Origin: DATLGB01 sp038318085 | GTDB taxonomy: Bacteria > Actinomycetota > Thermoleophilia > Solirubrobacterales > Solirubrobacteraceae | NCBI GenBank assembly: GCA_038318085.1 | Contig: JBBQBV010000006.1 | Span: 1 to 52,746, forward strand | DNA length: 52,746 nt | Direction: 5' to 3' | In this document: positions 22,518-32,818 of the stretch, one piece after another | Layout of the letters: the number at the start of each line of letters is the position of its first letter | How positions within the stretch are numbered: position 1 is the stretch's first letter | The notes under the pieces: model-generated | Seen by the model: the letters and a program-made list of their open reading frames with translations, nothing else | The model's database searches: none | What the model was told of the DNA's origin: nothing | Made by a program: the position numbers and the translations under genes

Positions 22518-22540
22518 GTTCTCACGTCCGCTCCGACACC

Positions 22541-22546
22541 TAGGAT
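22541..22546 (+). promoter_or_regulatory. Candidate leaderless -10 for guaB3
   Basis: TAGGAT ends six bases before ATG 22553, following the two small hairpins that close the upstream operon. Confidence 0.45.
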
Positions 22547-22552
22547 CCCGCC

Positions 22553-23758
22553 ATGGAAGTAGAGATCGGCCGAGGCAAGAAGGCGCGACGCGCCTACGGG
22601 TTTGACGACATCGCGATCGTCCCGTCCCGCCGCACGCGGGACCCGGACGACGTGGACATCTCCTGGACCCTGGGTCCGTACCGGTTCGAGCTGCCGCTGC
22701 TCGCGTCGGCGATGGACGGCGTCGTCTCTGCGGAGACCGCGATCGGGGTCGGGCGGCTCGGCGGGCTCGCCGTGCTCAACCTCGAGGGCATCTTCACGCG
22801 CTACGAGGACGCGGACGACATGCTCGCCCGCATCGCGCAGCTGTCCAAGGACGAGGCCACGCGGGCGATGCAGGAGATCTACCGGGAGCCGGTCAAGCCG
22901 GAGCTGATCGCCCAGCGCATCCAGGAGATCAAGGCCTCTGGCGTCGTGACCGCCGCGTCGCTGACTCCGCAGAAGGTCCGCGGCTACTACGAGCTGGCGC
23001 TGGACGCCGGCCTCGACGTGCTGGTCATCCAGGGCACCGTCGTCTCCGCCGAGCACGTCTCCGCGGATCCCACGCGCCCGCCGCTGAACCTCAAGGAGTT
23101 CATCGCCGAGCTGCCGGTGCCCGTCGTGGTCGGCGGCTGTGCGAGCTACCACACCGGCCTGCACCTGATGCGCACCGGCGCCGCCGGCGTGCTCGTGGGC
23201 GTCGGCCCGGGCGCGGCGTGCACCACGCGCGGCGTGCTCGGCATCGGGGTGCCGCAGGCGACGGCGATCGCCGACGTCGCGGGGGCGCGCTCGCAGAACA
23301 TGCTCGAGACCGGTGAGTACGTCCGCGTGATCGCCGACGGCGGCATGCGCAACGGCGGCGACATCGCGAAGGCGATCGCCTGCGGCGCCGACGCCGTGAT
23401 GATCGGCTCGCCGCTGGCGCGCGCCCACGAGGCGCCCGGCCACGGCTACCACTGGGGCATGGCCACGTTCCATCCGACGCTCCCGCGGGGCGCGCGCGTG
23501 CAGACCGTCCAGAACGGCACGCTCGAGGAGATCCTCACCGGCCCGGCGCACGAGAACGACGGCACGTTCAACCTCATGGGAGCTCTGCGGACCGCGATGG
23601 CCACCTGCGGCTACCGTGACATCGCCGAGTTCAACCGGGCCGAGCTGAACATCGCGCCGGCACTGCAGTCCGAGGGCAAGCAACTCCAGCGCGACCAGCA
23701 GGTCGGCATGTCCAACCGCGCCGTCTCGCGCCCGGCTCCAGAGCGCGTCCCGGCATGA
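22553..23758 (+). CDS. guaB3: GuaB3-type IMP dehydrogenase/GMP reductase family protein
   Basis: 401 residues, a TIM-barrel IMPDH-family enzyme with no CBS insertion. The catalytic loop GPGAACTTRGVLGIGVPQ carries the nucleophile C223, followed by VIADGGMRNGGDIAKA and GADAVMIGSPLA for phosphate binding. The N-terminal AYGFDDIAIVPSRRTRDP and the C-terminal GALRTAMATCGYRDI fit the actinobacterial/cyanobacterial GuaB3 group rather than classical GuaB; recent work points to GMP reductase activity for GuaB3. guaA follows, so it belongs to guanine nucleotide metabolism. Confidence 0.9.
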   Translation: MEVEIGRGKKARRAYGFDDIAIVPSRRTRDPDDVDISWTLGPYRFELPLLASAMDGVVSAETAIGVGRLGGLAVLNLEGIFTRYEDADDMLARIAQLSKDEATRAMQEIYREPVKPELIAQRIQEIKASGVVTAASLTPQKVRGYYELALDAGLDVLVIQGTVVSAEHVSADPTRPPLNLKEFIAELPVPVVVGGCASYHTGLHLMRTGAAGVLVGVGPGAACTTRGVLGIGVPQATAIADVAGARSQNMLETGEYVRVIADGGMRNGGDIAKAIACGADAVMIGSPLARAHEAPGHGYHWGMATFHPTLPRGARVQTVQNGTLEEILTGPAHENDGTFNLMGALRTAMATCGYRDIAEFNRAELNIAPALQSEGKQLQRDQQVGMSNRAVSRPAPERVPA

Positions 23759-23802
23759 CACGGCTCCGCGAACGTCGACTGGCAAGGACGCAGCCCCGAA
23801 GG

Positions 23803-23867
23803 TGTGCCTCGGGCACATCGAGGGGTGCGAAGGGCGTAGCCCGGTGGCGAGCGGAGCGAGACCGGAT
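23803..23867 (+). repeat. Short hairpins and degenerate repeats between guaB3 and guaA
   Basis: TGTGCC-TCG-GGCACA (23803-23817) is a small hairpin, followed by gcgaagggcgtagccc and gcgagcggagcgagacc, near-repeats of a gcgAg-like unit. The 133-bp gap looks non-coding, although a frame in register with guaA stays open through it. Confidence 0.35.
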
Positions 23868-23891
23868 CGCCAGGCGGTGGAGCGCGGAGTC

Positions 23892-25511
23892 GTGAGCGAC
23901 GTCGTCTCCCTGGGGCCGGATTCGGGCGTCGCGGCCCCGCAGGCGGTTTCCGAGCTCGAGCTCGAGCGCCGCGTCGCCCACGACGAGGTCGTGGTGCTCG
24001 ACTACGGCGGGCAGTACTCGCAGCTGATCGCCCGCCGCGTGCGCGAGTGCGGCGTCTTCAGCGAGCTGCTGCCGCACCACGTCGGCGTCGATGAGGTCCG
24101 CCGGCGCCGGCCCAAGGGCCTGATCCTCTCCGGCGGTCCCGCGTCGGTGTACGCGAGCGGCGCGCCGCAGCTGGATCCCGCCCTGCTCGAGCTCGGGATC
24201 CCCGTGCTGGGCATCTGCTACGGCATGCAGGCGATCGTCCTGCAACTGGGCGGCAAGGTCGTGGGTGCCGAGGTCGGCGAGTTCGGGCGCTCGCGGCTGA
24301 CCGTGCGCCAGGCGGGCCGGCTGCTCGCCGGCACGCCGGAGGACCAGGCGTGCTGGATGTCGCATCGCGACACGGTCTTCGAGCCGCCCCCGGGCTTCAC
24401 GGCGCTGGCGAGCTCGACGGAGTCCCCTGTCGCGGCGATCGAGAACGTCGAGCGCGGCATCTACGGCATCCAGTTCCATCCCGAGGTCGCGCACACGCCC
24501 TACGGGCAGCACGTCCTCGAGACCTTCCTCTCAGACATCTGCGGCTGCGCGCGGACCTGGAGCGCGGAGTCGATCATCGACGAGCAGATCGCCCGCATCC
24601 GTGCCCAGGTCGGCGACGGCCAGGTCATCTGCGGCCTGTCGGGCGGCGTGGACTCGAGCGTCGCGGCACTGCTCGTGCACCGCGCGATCGGCGATCAGCT
24701 CACGTGCGTGTTCGTCGACCATGGGCTGATGCGCCACAACGAGGGCGAGCAGGTCATCGGCGCCTTCCGCGACGTCTTCAAGGTGCCGCTCGTGGCCGTC
24801 GATGCCGAGGACCGCTTCCTGCGGCGCCTCGCCGGCCGGTCGGACCCGGAGGCCAAGCGCAAGGCGATCGGCGCCGAGTTCATCCGCGTCTTCGAGGAGG
24901 AGGCGCTCAAGCTCGGCGACGTGAGGTTCCTCGTGCAGGGCACGCTGTACTCCGACGTGATCGAGTCCGGCGGTGGCACGGGCGCCGCGACGATCAAGTC
25001 CCACCACAACGTCGGCGGCCTGCCCGACGACCTCGAGTTCGACCTCGTGGAGCCGCTGCGGGCGCTGTTCAAGGACGAGGTCCGGGCGGTCGGCGCCGAG
25101 CTCGGGCTGCCCGAGCGCCTGGTCTGGCGCCAGCCCTTCCCGGGCCCCGGCCTGGCGATCCGCATCGTCGGCGGCGAGGCCACCAAGGAGCGCCTGGACA
25201 CCCTGCGCACCTGTGACGCCATCCTGCAGGACGAGATCCGCAAGGCTGGCCTGTACCGCGAGCTGTGGCAGTCCTTCTGCGTGCTGCCCGACATCCGCAC
25301 GGTCGGGGTGCAGGGCGACGAGCGCACGTACGGCTACCTCATCGCGCTGCGCGCGGTCACCTCCGACGACGCCATGACGGCCGACTGGGCGCGGCTGCCC
25401 TACGACCTGCTCGAGCAGATCGCCTCGCGCATGATCAACGAGGTCCGCGAGGTCAACCGGGTGGTTCTCGACATCACGTCGAAGCCCCCCGGGACGATCG
25501 AATGGGAGTAG
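23892..25511 (+). CDS. guaA: GMP synthase (glutamine-hydrolysing)
   Basis: About 539 residues. Class I amidotransferase domain: VLDYGGQYSQLIARRVRE, nucleophile Cys in GICYGMQ (~115), and HPEV (~200). Then the PP-loop ATP pyrophosphatase SGGVDSSVAALLVH (~252) and the dimerisation domain with PFPGPGLAIRI and the terminal SKPPGTIEWE. It converts XMP to GMP. The start is uncertain: GTG 23892 has GGAG nine bases upstream and leaves ~35 residues before the domain; GTG 23877 is also possible. Earlier in-frame sequence is probably intergenic. Confidence 0.95.
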   Translation: MSDVVSLGPDSGVAAPQAVSELELERRVAHDEVVVLDYGGQYSQLIARRVRECGVFSELLPHHVGVDEVRRRRPKGLILSGGPASVYASGAPQLDPALLELGIPVLGICYGMQAIVLQLGGKVVGAEVGEFGRSRLTVRQAGRLLAGTPEDQACWMSHRDTVFEPPPGFTALASSTESPVAAIENVERGIYGIQFHPEVAHTPYGQHVLETFLSDICGCARTWSAESIIDEQIARIRAQVGDGQVICGLSGGVDSSVAALLVHRAIGDQLTCVFVDHGLMRHNEGEQVIGAFRDVFKVPLVAVDAEDRFLRRLAGRSDPEAKRKAIGAEFIRVFEEEALKLGDVRFLVQGTLYSDVIESGGGTGAATIKSHHNVGGLPDDLEFDLVEPLRALFKDEVRAVGAELGLPERLVWRQPFPGPGLAIRIVGGEATKERLDTLRTCDAILQDEIRKAGLYRELWQSFCVLPDIRTVGVQGDERTYGYLIALRAVTSDDAMTADWARLPYDLLEQIASRMINEVREVNRVVLDITSKPPGTIEWE

Positions 25512-25873
25512 ACGGGGTCCCGCTGCAGCCGGCGACGGTCGAGAACCTGTGGGCGCAGGCCAGGGAGCTGACCGCGCGGGCCCTCCGGGAGGCCGACCAC
25601 GCGGCGCTGCGGCGGGCGCTCGTGCTCTGCGCGATCGCCGGCTCGGGCAGCGACAGCGCCGCCTTCCGCGACCTCCTGGCCGACATCCACGCGGCCTCGA
25701 TCAAGCTCGCCTTCGCCGACCCGCAACCGCTCTTTGACGCGGCCGCCGCCCTCGTGGCCGACGACGACTACAAGGCGCGCGAGGCGATCGTGCTCGCGCC
25801 GGCCCGCGCGCCGGCGCGGCCGCCCGGGGCGGGCACGCCCTACGGTGTGCTGCGCCCGCGCAGCGGGCAGTAG
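25502..25873 (+). CDS. Hypothetical helical protein
   Basis: 123 residues. The ATG lies inside the guaA end (10-bp overlap), so translation is coupled. Mostly helical, with an Ala/Arg-rich first half (ARELTARALREADHAALRRA) and a Pro-rich C-terminus. No motif recognised, no signal or membrane helix. The tight link to guaA and the next gene suggests cotranscription only. Confidence 0.5.
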   Translation: MGVDGVPLQPATVENLWAQARELTARALREADHAALRRALVLCAIAGSGSDSAAFRDLLADIHAASIKLAFADPQPLFDAAAALVADDDYKAREAIVLAPARAPARPPGAGTPYGVLRPRSGQ

Positions 25874-25879
25874 CCGGCC

Positions 25880-26350
25880 ATGAACCAGCGACGGCTCTCC
25901 ATCTACCTCAACGACCGGCTCTCGATCCTGACGGCCGGCAGCGAGCTCGCCGCGCGGACGCGCTCGAGCAACGAGGGGACCGCCTACGAGGCGCTGCTGG
26001 GCCGAATAGTCGCCGACCTCGAGCTCGACAAGGAGCTGCTGGACGCCCTGATGGCCGCCCACGACGTCCGCCCGGACCGCCTCAAGACCAGCCTGGCCTG
26101 GCTGGGCGAGCGGCTCGGACGGCTGAAGCCCAACGGCTCGGTGATCAGCTACTCGCCGCTCTCGCGCGTCGTCGAGCTCGAGGGCCTCGCGGTCGTCGTC
26201 ACGCTGCTGGGCGGCAGCTGGACGGCGCTCGAGCCGCTGCTGCCCGGCCACGCGGCCGAGCTGCAGCGGGCGATCGAGCGCGCCCGGCGCACCCTCGGCG
26301 AGCTCGAGGCCGCCCGTCCGGGTGCCGTCGCCGCGGGGCTCGCGGAGTAG
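25880..26350 (+). CDS. Conserved-looking hypothetical helical protein
   Basis: 156 residues, ATG six bases after the preceding stop. Begins NQRRLSIYLNDRLSILTAGS, continues with a long helix containing RTRSSNEGTAYEALLGRI and ends in a helical ERARRTLGELEAA segment. The regular helices suggest a bundle resembling ferritin-like or helical sensor proteins, but no metal ligands stand out. Function unknown. Confidence 0.55.
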   Translation: MNQRRLSIYLNDRLSILTAGSELAARTRSSNEGTAYEALLGRIVADLELDKELLDALMAAHDVRPDRLKTSLAWLGERLGRLKPNGSVISYSPLSRVVELEGLAVVVTLLGGSWTALEPLLPGHAAELQRAIERARRTLGELEAARPGAVAAGLAE

Positions 26351-26418
26351 GCGGCCGCAGGGACGGCGGCCCAGGTCGTATCGGACGCAGAGGCGCCGGA
26401 TCGCCGCGGCGAAGCCCC

Positions 26419-26424
26419 TATAGT
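26419..26424 (+). promoter_or_regulatory. Candidate -10 of the rplM-rpsI transcript
   Basis: TATAGT (five of six consensus bases) would give a start near 26431 and a ~33-nt leader before ATG 26464. Confidence 0.5.
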
Positions 26425-26436
26425 CTTGCGCCGCCC

Positions 26437-26457
26437 GGGAAGTCCCCGTGGCTTCCC
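26437..26457 (+). promoter_or_regulatory. Hairpin in the rplM leader
   Basis: GGGAAG (26437-26442) pairs with CTTCCC (26452-26457) around a nine-base loop, six bases before the L13 start codon and just after the predicted transcription start. No Shine-Dalgarno is visible. It could bind a ribosomal protein for feedback control. Confidence 0.35.
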
Positions 26458-26463
26458 CACGCC

Positions 26464-26901
26464 ATGAAGACGTACGTCGCCACACCGAACGATCGCGAGC
26501 GCAACTGGGTTCTCGTCGACGCCAACGGCCTCAACCTGGGCCGGCTGTCGACCCAGCTCGCTGACCTGTTGCGCGGCAAGCGCAAGCCGACGTACACGCC
26601 CCACTGCGACGTCGGCGACTTCGTCGTGGTGATCAACGCCGAGAAGATCTCGGTCACCGGCAACAAGCGCGAGGAGAAGCGCTACTACCGCCATTCCGGC
26701 TACCCGGGCGGGATCAAGAGCCGCACGCTCGCAGAGATGCTCGAGCGCCGTCCCGAAGAGGTCATCCGCCTCGCCGTCAAGGGCATGCTCCCCAGAAACC
26801 GCCTGGCCCGCAAGCAGATCACCAAGCTGAAGATCTACGCCGGGCCCGAACACCCCCACGCCGCCCAGCAGCCCCAACCCCTCGAGATCAAGACCACTTA
26901 A
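26464..26901 (+). CDS. rplM: 50S ribosomal protein L13
   Basis: 145 residues, normal length. MKTYVATPNDRERNWVLVDANG opens the protein; LGRLSTQLADLLRGKRKPTYTPH and the RHSGYPGGIKSRT and GMLPRNRLARKQ segments are conserved L13 blocks. It is an early-assembly 50S protein. The stop and the rpsI start share one base (TAATG). Confidence 0.97.
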   Translation: MKTYVATPNDRERNWVLVDANGLNLGRLSTQLADLLRGKRKPTYTPHCDVGDFVVVINAEKISVTGNKREEKRYYRHSGYPGGIKSRTLAEMLERRPEEVIRLAVKGMLPRNRLARKQITKLKIYAGPEHPHAAQQPQPLEIKTT

Positions 26902-27728
26902 TGCCGCAGCCCAAGAAGCCGTCCGACGAGGGCGACGAGCCCGAAGCCCCCGCCCCAGAGGCCGTCGCCCCAGAGGCCGTCCCCGAGGCGCCCGAGCCCG
27001 AGGCGCCCGCCGAGCCCGTAGAGCCCGCTGTCGAGGAGCCCGAGCCCGAGGCGCCCGCCGAGCCCGTAGAGCCCGCCGCCGAGGCGCCCGCAGAGCCCGT
27101 CGCCGCGACGCCGGCCGAGCCCGCTGCCGAGGCGCCCGCCGAGCGCGACGAGGAGGACGACGAGCCCGCCGTCCCCAGGGTCAAGCCGGAGATCCCCGGC
27201 ATGGACCTCGAGCCCGACATCATCCTCGAAGGTGGCGAGCAGGACGAGTACTCCGAGGACGGCGAGGACGGCACGTCGAGCGAGGAGGACGACGATCGCT
27301 TCTCGCAGCCGATCGCCGACGCTGCGATCGATCTCGGCGCCGACGCGCGCTACCGGGCGACCGGCAAGCGCAAGACGGCCGTCGCCCGTGTGATCCTCAA
27401 GCCGGGCACGGGCGCCTATCTGATCAACGGCCGCACCCTGGACATGTACTTCCCGCGCGCCACCCTGCAGCGCACGATCCGCCAGCCGCTGGAGACCGTG
27501 GGCTACCAGGAGCGCATGGACGTGGTCGCGTCGATGCACGGCGGCGGCGTCTCCTCGCAGGCGGGCGCGCTGCGTCACGGCGTCTCGCGCGCGCTGCTGG
27601 AGGCCGACCCCAATCTGCGCGGAGAGCTCAAGCGCCGCGGCTTTTTGACGCGCGACGCGCGCGCCAAGGAGCGCAAGAAGGCCGGCCTCAAGAAGGCCCG
27701 CAAGCGGCCGCAGTTCAGCAAGCGCTGA
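26901..27728 (+). CDS. rpsI: 30S ribosomal protein S9 with a long acidic N-terminal extension
   Basis: 275 residues, about twice the usual ~130. The S9 core begins near residue 147 (YRATGKRKTAVARV) and ends in the conserved basic tail KKARKRPQFSKR that reaches the tRNA P site. The first ~146 residues are Pro/Glu/Ala-rich (repeats of EAPAEPVEPA) and end in an acidic run (SSEEDDDRF). The long form is the natural reading because ATG 26901 is coupled to the rplM stop; internal Met 101 or a downstream GTG are alternatives. Its stop overlaps the presumed glmM CTG start. Confidence 0.95.
   Translation: MPQPKKPSDEGDEPEAPAPEAVAPEAVPEAPEPEAPAEPVEPAVEEPEPEAPAEPVEPAAEAPAEPVAATPAEPAAEAPAERDEEDDEPAVPRVKPEIPGMDLEPDIILEGGEQDEYSEDGEDGTSSEEDDDRFSQPIADAAIDLGADARYRATGKRKTAVARVILKPGTGAYLINGRTLDMYFPRATLQRTIRQPLETVGYQERMDVVASMHGGGVSSQAGALRHGVSRALLEADPNLRGELKRRGFLTRDARAKERKKAGLKKARKRPQFSKR
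26994..27076 (+). repeat. 48-bp-period direct repeat inside the rpsI extension
   Basis: A 35-base segment at 26994-27028 recurs identically at 27042-27076, encoding two copies of an EPEAPAEPVEPA module. The extension probably grew by in-frame duplication. Confidence 0.75.
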
Positions 27729-29071
27729 GCCTGGATCCACTGATCCCGGCGGCGTCACGACCCCGCAAGCTCTTCGGAACGGACGGGGTCCGCGGCGTCG
27801 CGGGAGAGTTCCTCACCGCCGACCTCACGCGTGCGCTCGCCCGCGCCGCCACGGCGCGGATCGGCGGGTCCCCGCGCATCCTCGTCATCCGCGACACGCG
27901 CGAGTCGGGCGCGATGCTCGAGGCCGCCGTCGCTGCCGGGATCGCGGCGGCCGGTGGGGAGGCGCTGCTGGGGGGCGTCCTGCCCACGCCGGCCGCGCCG
28001 CTGCTGATCGCCCGCTACGGCTTCGACGCGGGGGTGGTCATCTCCGCCTCGCACAACCCGTACCGCGACAACGGCATCAAGTTCTTCGGCGGCGACGGCT
28101 TCAAGCTCTCCGATGGCGTCGAGGCCGAGATCGAGGCCGCCCTGGAGCCGCTGTGTGCCGCCGGAGCGCCGAGCGGCCGCGTGACGGTCCTGCACGGCGC
28201 GCTCGAGGACTACCTGCGCGGCCTGCACGAGCGCTTCGAGGCGCTCGACCTGACCGATCGCCGCCTCGTCCTGGACTGCGCCAACGGAGCGGCCTCACAG
28301 GCCGCCCCGGAGATCTTCCGGCGCCTCGGCGCCGACGTCACCGTTCTCGCGCACCAGCCGGACGGGCGCAACATCAACGACGGGTGCGGCTCCACGCATC
28401 TCGATCCGCTCGTGGCGGTGATGCGCGAGGGAGAGCACGAGGCGGGCTTTGCCTTCGACGGGGATGCTGACCGCGTCCTTGCCGTGGACCGCACTGGCAC
28501 GGTCGTCGACGGCGACGAGCTGATCGCCCTCGCCGCCCTGCACCTGCGCGGGCACGGTCGCCTGCGCGGCGGTGGCGTGGCCGTGACGGTGATGACCAAT
28601 TACGGCTTCCACACCGCCATGCGCGAGCACGGCGTGCAGGTCGCCACGACGCCGGTGGGCGACCGTCACGTGCTCCACGCCCTGCGCGAGCGCGGTTGGG
28701 CGCTCGGCGGCGAGCAGTCCGGTCACATCATCGACCTGGGCTTCGTCTCCAGCGGGGACGGCACCGCCGCGGCCCTGCTGGCGCTCGAGGCGCTCGGCGG
28801 CGCCGAGCTCGGCGCGCGCGACGCGATGCACAAGCTCCCGCAGAGGCTGGTCAACGTGCGGGTCCCGGACCGCGACGCGTTCGCCGCCGCCACCGCGGTC
28901 CACGCGCTGATCGCCGCGGAGGATCTGGCTCTGCGGGACCGCGGACGGGTGCTCGTGCGCCCCTCCGGCACCGAGCCGCTGGTGCGCGTGATGGTCGAGG
29001 CCCCGACCGCCGAGGAGGCAGACGCCGCCTGCGCGCGCATCGTCGCGGCGGTGGATGCCGCACTAAGCTGA
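27725..29071 (+). CDS. glmM: Phosphoglucosamine mutase
   Basis: About 448 residues from the proposed CTG, matching the family's ~445. RKLFGTDGVRGVAGE is the normal N-terminal motif; the phospho-serine loop is SASHNP (S109 by this count), the metal loop FDGDADR (~250) and the sugar-phosphate loop RPSGTEPLVRV (~418). It makes glucosamine 1-phosphate for UDP-GlcNAc. The first ATG is at 27914, inside the domain, and would delete the N-terminal motif. The only in-frame candidates are CTG 27725 (overlapping the rpsI stop as CTGA), CTG 27731 and CTG 27740. Confidence 0.93.
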   Translation: MSLDPLIPAASRPRKLFGTDGVRGVAGEFLTADLTRALARAATARIGGSPRILVIRDTRESGAMLEAAVAAGIAAAGGEALLGGVLPTPAAPLLIARYGFDAGVVISASHNPYRDNGIKFFGGDGFKLSDGVEAEIEAALEPLCAAGAPSGRVTVLHGALEDYLRGLHERFEALDLTDRRLVLDCANGAASQAAPEIFRRLGADVTVLAHQPDGRNINDGCGSTHLDPLVAVMREGEHEAGFAFDGDADRVLAVDRTGTVVDGDELIALAALHLRGHGRLRGGGVAVTVMTNYGFHTAMREHGVQVATTPVGDRHVLHALRERGWALGGEQSGHIIDLGFVSSGDGTAAALLALEALGGAELGARDAMHKLPQRLVNVRVPDRDAFAAATAVHALIAAEDLALRDRGRVLVRPSGTEPLVRVMVEAPTAEEADAACARIVAAVDAALS

Positions 29072-29082
29072 GCCGTCCGACC

Positions 29083-29088
29083 AGGAGG
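29083..29088 (+). promoter_or_regulatory. Ribosome binding site of glmS
   Basis: AGGAGG lies seven bases before ATG 29096, an ideal Shine-Dalgarno. The 24-nt glmM-glmS gap is too short for a glmS ribozyme. Confidence 0.7.
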
Positions 29089-29095
29089 GCTCCAC

Positions 29096-30969
<1,874 letters not shown>

Positions 30970-30970
<1 letters not shown>

Positions 30971-30984
30971 CCGGGCGGCCCGGC
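30970..30984 (+). terminator. Palindrome at the glmS stop
   Basis: GCCGGGC-G-GCCCGGC begins at the last base of the glmS TAG. It may separate glmS from the leaderless acpS promoter at 31000-31005. Confidence 0.35.
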
Positions 30985-30999
30985 CGCTGCCGACTCGCG

Positions 31000-31005
31000 T
31001 AGCAT
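31000..31005 (+). promoter_or_regulatory. Candidate leaderless -10 for acpS
   Basis: TAGCAT ends eight bases before GTG 31014. Confidence 0.45.
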
Positions 31006-31013
31006 CGCCGCGC

Positions 31014-31370
31014 GTGGCCCCAGGCGTGGGAATCGACCTCCTCGAGATCGACCGCATGGAGCGGGCGCTGCAGCGGCGGCCCCGCCTGGCCGAGCGCCTC
31101 TTCACGGCGGCCGAGCGCGACTACGCCGGTGGGCGGGCGCGCCCCGCGCAGCATCTCGCCGCCCGCTTCTGCGCCAAGGAGGCGGTCGCGAAGGCGCTCG
31201 CGCTGCAGGTGTGGGATCCCCTGGACGTCGAGGTGCTCGCGGGGGCCCCGCCGCGCGTGCGGCTGACCGGGCATGCGGGCAGGCGGGCACTCCAGCTGGG
31301 CGTCACCGTGGAGGTCTCACTCACGCACTCGCGCGAGATGGCCGGCGCGGTGGCTGTGGCGTCGCCGTGA
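31014..31370 (+). CDS. acpS: Holo-[acyl-carrier-protein] synthase
   Basis: 118 residues, GTG start. Transfers phosphopantetheine from CoA to ACP. GVGIDLLEIDRM (Mg-binding Asp near residue 8) and RFCAKEAVAKAL (Glu ligand near 55) are diagnostic, with SLTHSREMAGAVAV at the C-terminus. It overlaps nnrD/E by four bases (GTGA at 31367-31370). Confidence 0.94.
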   Translation: MAPGVGIDLLEIDRMERALQRRPRLAERLFTAAERDYAGGRARPAQHLAARFCAKEAVAKALALQVWDPLDVEVLAGAPPRVRLTGHAGRRALQLGVTVEVSLTHSREMAGAVAVASP

Positions 31371-32803
31371 GCTGGCTCGAGCCGCTCCCGGACGCCGAGC
31401 AGCAGCGCGCGATCGACCGGTGGGCGATCGAGGAGCTCGGCATCGCGTCCGAGACGCTGATGGAGCGGGCGGGGAGCGGGCTGGCCGACGTCGTCGCTCG
31501 CTGCGTGCCGTCGGGCCGGGTGGCAGTGGTGTGCGGGAAGGGCAACAACGGCGGGGACGGCCTGGTCGCGGCGCGGCGCCTGCGGGAGGCCGGGAGAGAT
31601 GTTGATGTCGTGCGTGCGTCGGACGGGCCCTTCGAGCCGGGCCGCCTCGCCGGCGCCGCAGTGATCGTCGACGCGCTGCTGGGCACGGGGTTCACGGGGG
31701 CTCCGCGGCAGCCGCTGGACGCGATCATCGACGCCATCGGCGCCGCCGGAGTGCCGGTGGTCGCCGCCGACGTCCCGAGCGGCGTCAACGGCTCGACGGG
31801 GGAGATCGAGGGTGCCGCGGTGCGCGCCACCGCGACGGCCACCTTCCACGCCGCCAAGCCCGGCCTGTGGATCCATCCAGGCAAGGCGCATGCGGGCGTC
31901 GTCGAGGTGCTCGACATCGGGATCCCAGCGGGCGCGCGGGTCGAGCCGGGCGCCGGGCTGATCGGCCCCTCCGTCCTGTGCGGCCTGCCTGGCCGGGGGG
32001 CGGACTCGACGAAATTCGCCAGCGGCACGGCGGTCGTCCTGGGCGGCTCGCGCGGCGTGACGGGCGCGCCGGTCATGGCCGCCCACGCCGCGATGCGCGC
32101 GGGCGCCGGCTACGTGATCATCGCGACGGGCGCGTCCAACGACGCGTCCTTCGCGCTCCGCCCCGTCGAGTCGATGCTGCGGCTGCTGCCGGACCACGAG
32201 GGGGCGCTGACCCGCTCTGCCGTCCCGCAGGCCTTGGAGGCCCTCGCCCGCGCCGACGCCGCCGTGCTGGGCCCCGGGCTCGGCCGCTCCGAGGGCGCCG
32301 CCGGCTTCGCGCGCGACGTCTACGCGCAGGCGGAGCTGCCGCTCGTGCTCGACGCCGACGGCATCAACGCCTTCGCCGGGGAGACGCCGCCGCGGCGCGG
32401 CGCGCCCACGGTGCTGACGCCGCACGCGGGCGAGCTTGGGCGGCTGCTCGGGCTGGAGTCCGACGAGGTTGGCGCCCACCGGCTCGCGTGCGCCCGCAAG
32501 GCGGCGGCGGCGACCGGCGCGCTCGTGGTGCTCAAGGGCGACGACACGCTGATCGCCGCCCCGGATGGCCGCGTGATGATCTCTCCTGGGAGGGCGCCGG
32601 GGCTGGCGACGGCCGGGACGGGCGACGTCCTCGGCGGCGTCATCGCGGCGCTGCTGGCGCGCGGCGCCGAGCCAGAGCACGCCACGGCCGCGGCGGTCCT
32701 GGCGCACGTGCACGCGGGGCGGCTGGCCGCCGAGCCCCACGGGCCCGACGGCGTCATCGCCACCGACGTCATCGCGGCCCTGCGGCAGGCGCTGGCCGGG
32801 TAG
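31367..32803 (+). CDS. nnr: Bifunctional NAD(P)HX epimerase/dehydratase
   Basis: 478 residues. The N-terminal YjeF_N epimerase domain has QQRAIDRWAIEELGI, CGKGNNGGDGLVAARRL (~50) and DVPSGVNGSTGE (~140). The C-terminal carbohydrate-kinase-like dehydratase has GGSRGVTGAPVMAA (~227), TPHAGELGRLLG (~352) and GTGDVLGGVIAALL (~415). It repairs hydrated NADH/NADPH. GTG start coupled to acpS. Confidence 0.93.
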   Translation: MSWLEPLPDAEQQRAIDRWAIEELGIASETLMERAGSGLADVVARCVPSGRVAVVCGKGNNGGDGLVAARRLREAGRDVDVVRASDGPFEPGRLAGAAVIVDALLGTGFTGAPRQPLDAIIDAIGAAGVPVVAADVPSGVNGSTGEIEGAAVRATATATFHAAKPGLWIHPGKAHAGVVEVLDIGIPAGARVEPGAGLIGPSVLCGLPGRGADSTKFASGTAVVLGGSRGVTGAPVMAAHAAMRAGAGYVIIATGASNDASFALRPVESMLRLLPDHEGALTRSAVPQALEALARADAAVLGPGLGRSEGAAGFARDVYAQAELPLVLDADGINAFAGETPPRRGAPTVLTPHAGELGRLLGLESDEVGAHRLACARKAAAATGALVVLKGDDTLIAAPDGRVMISPGRAPGLATAGTGDVLGGVIAALLARGAEPEHATAAAVLAHVHAGRLAAEPHGPDGVIATDVIAALRQALAG

Positions 32804-32818
32804 GCTCCTCGGCCGATC

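Noticed and set aside
29072..29095. glmS ribozyme or riboswitch
   Set aside because: The gap between glmM and glmS is 24 bases with an ordinary Shine-Dalgarno, far too short.
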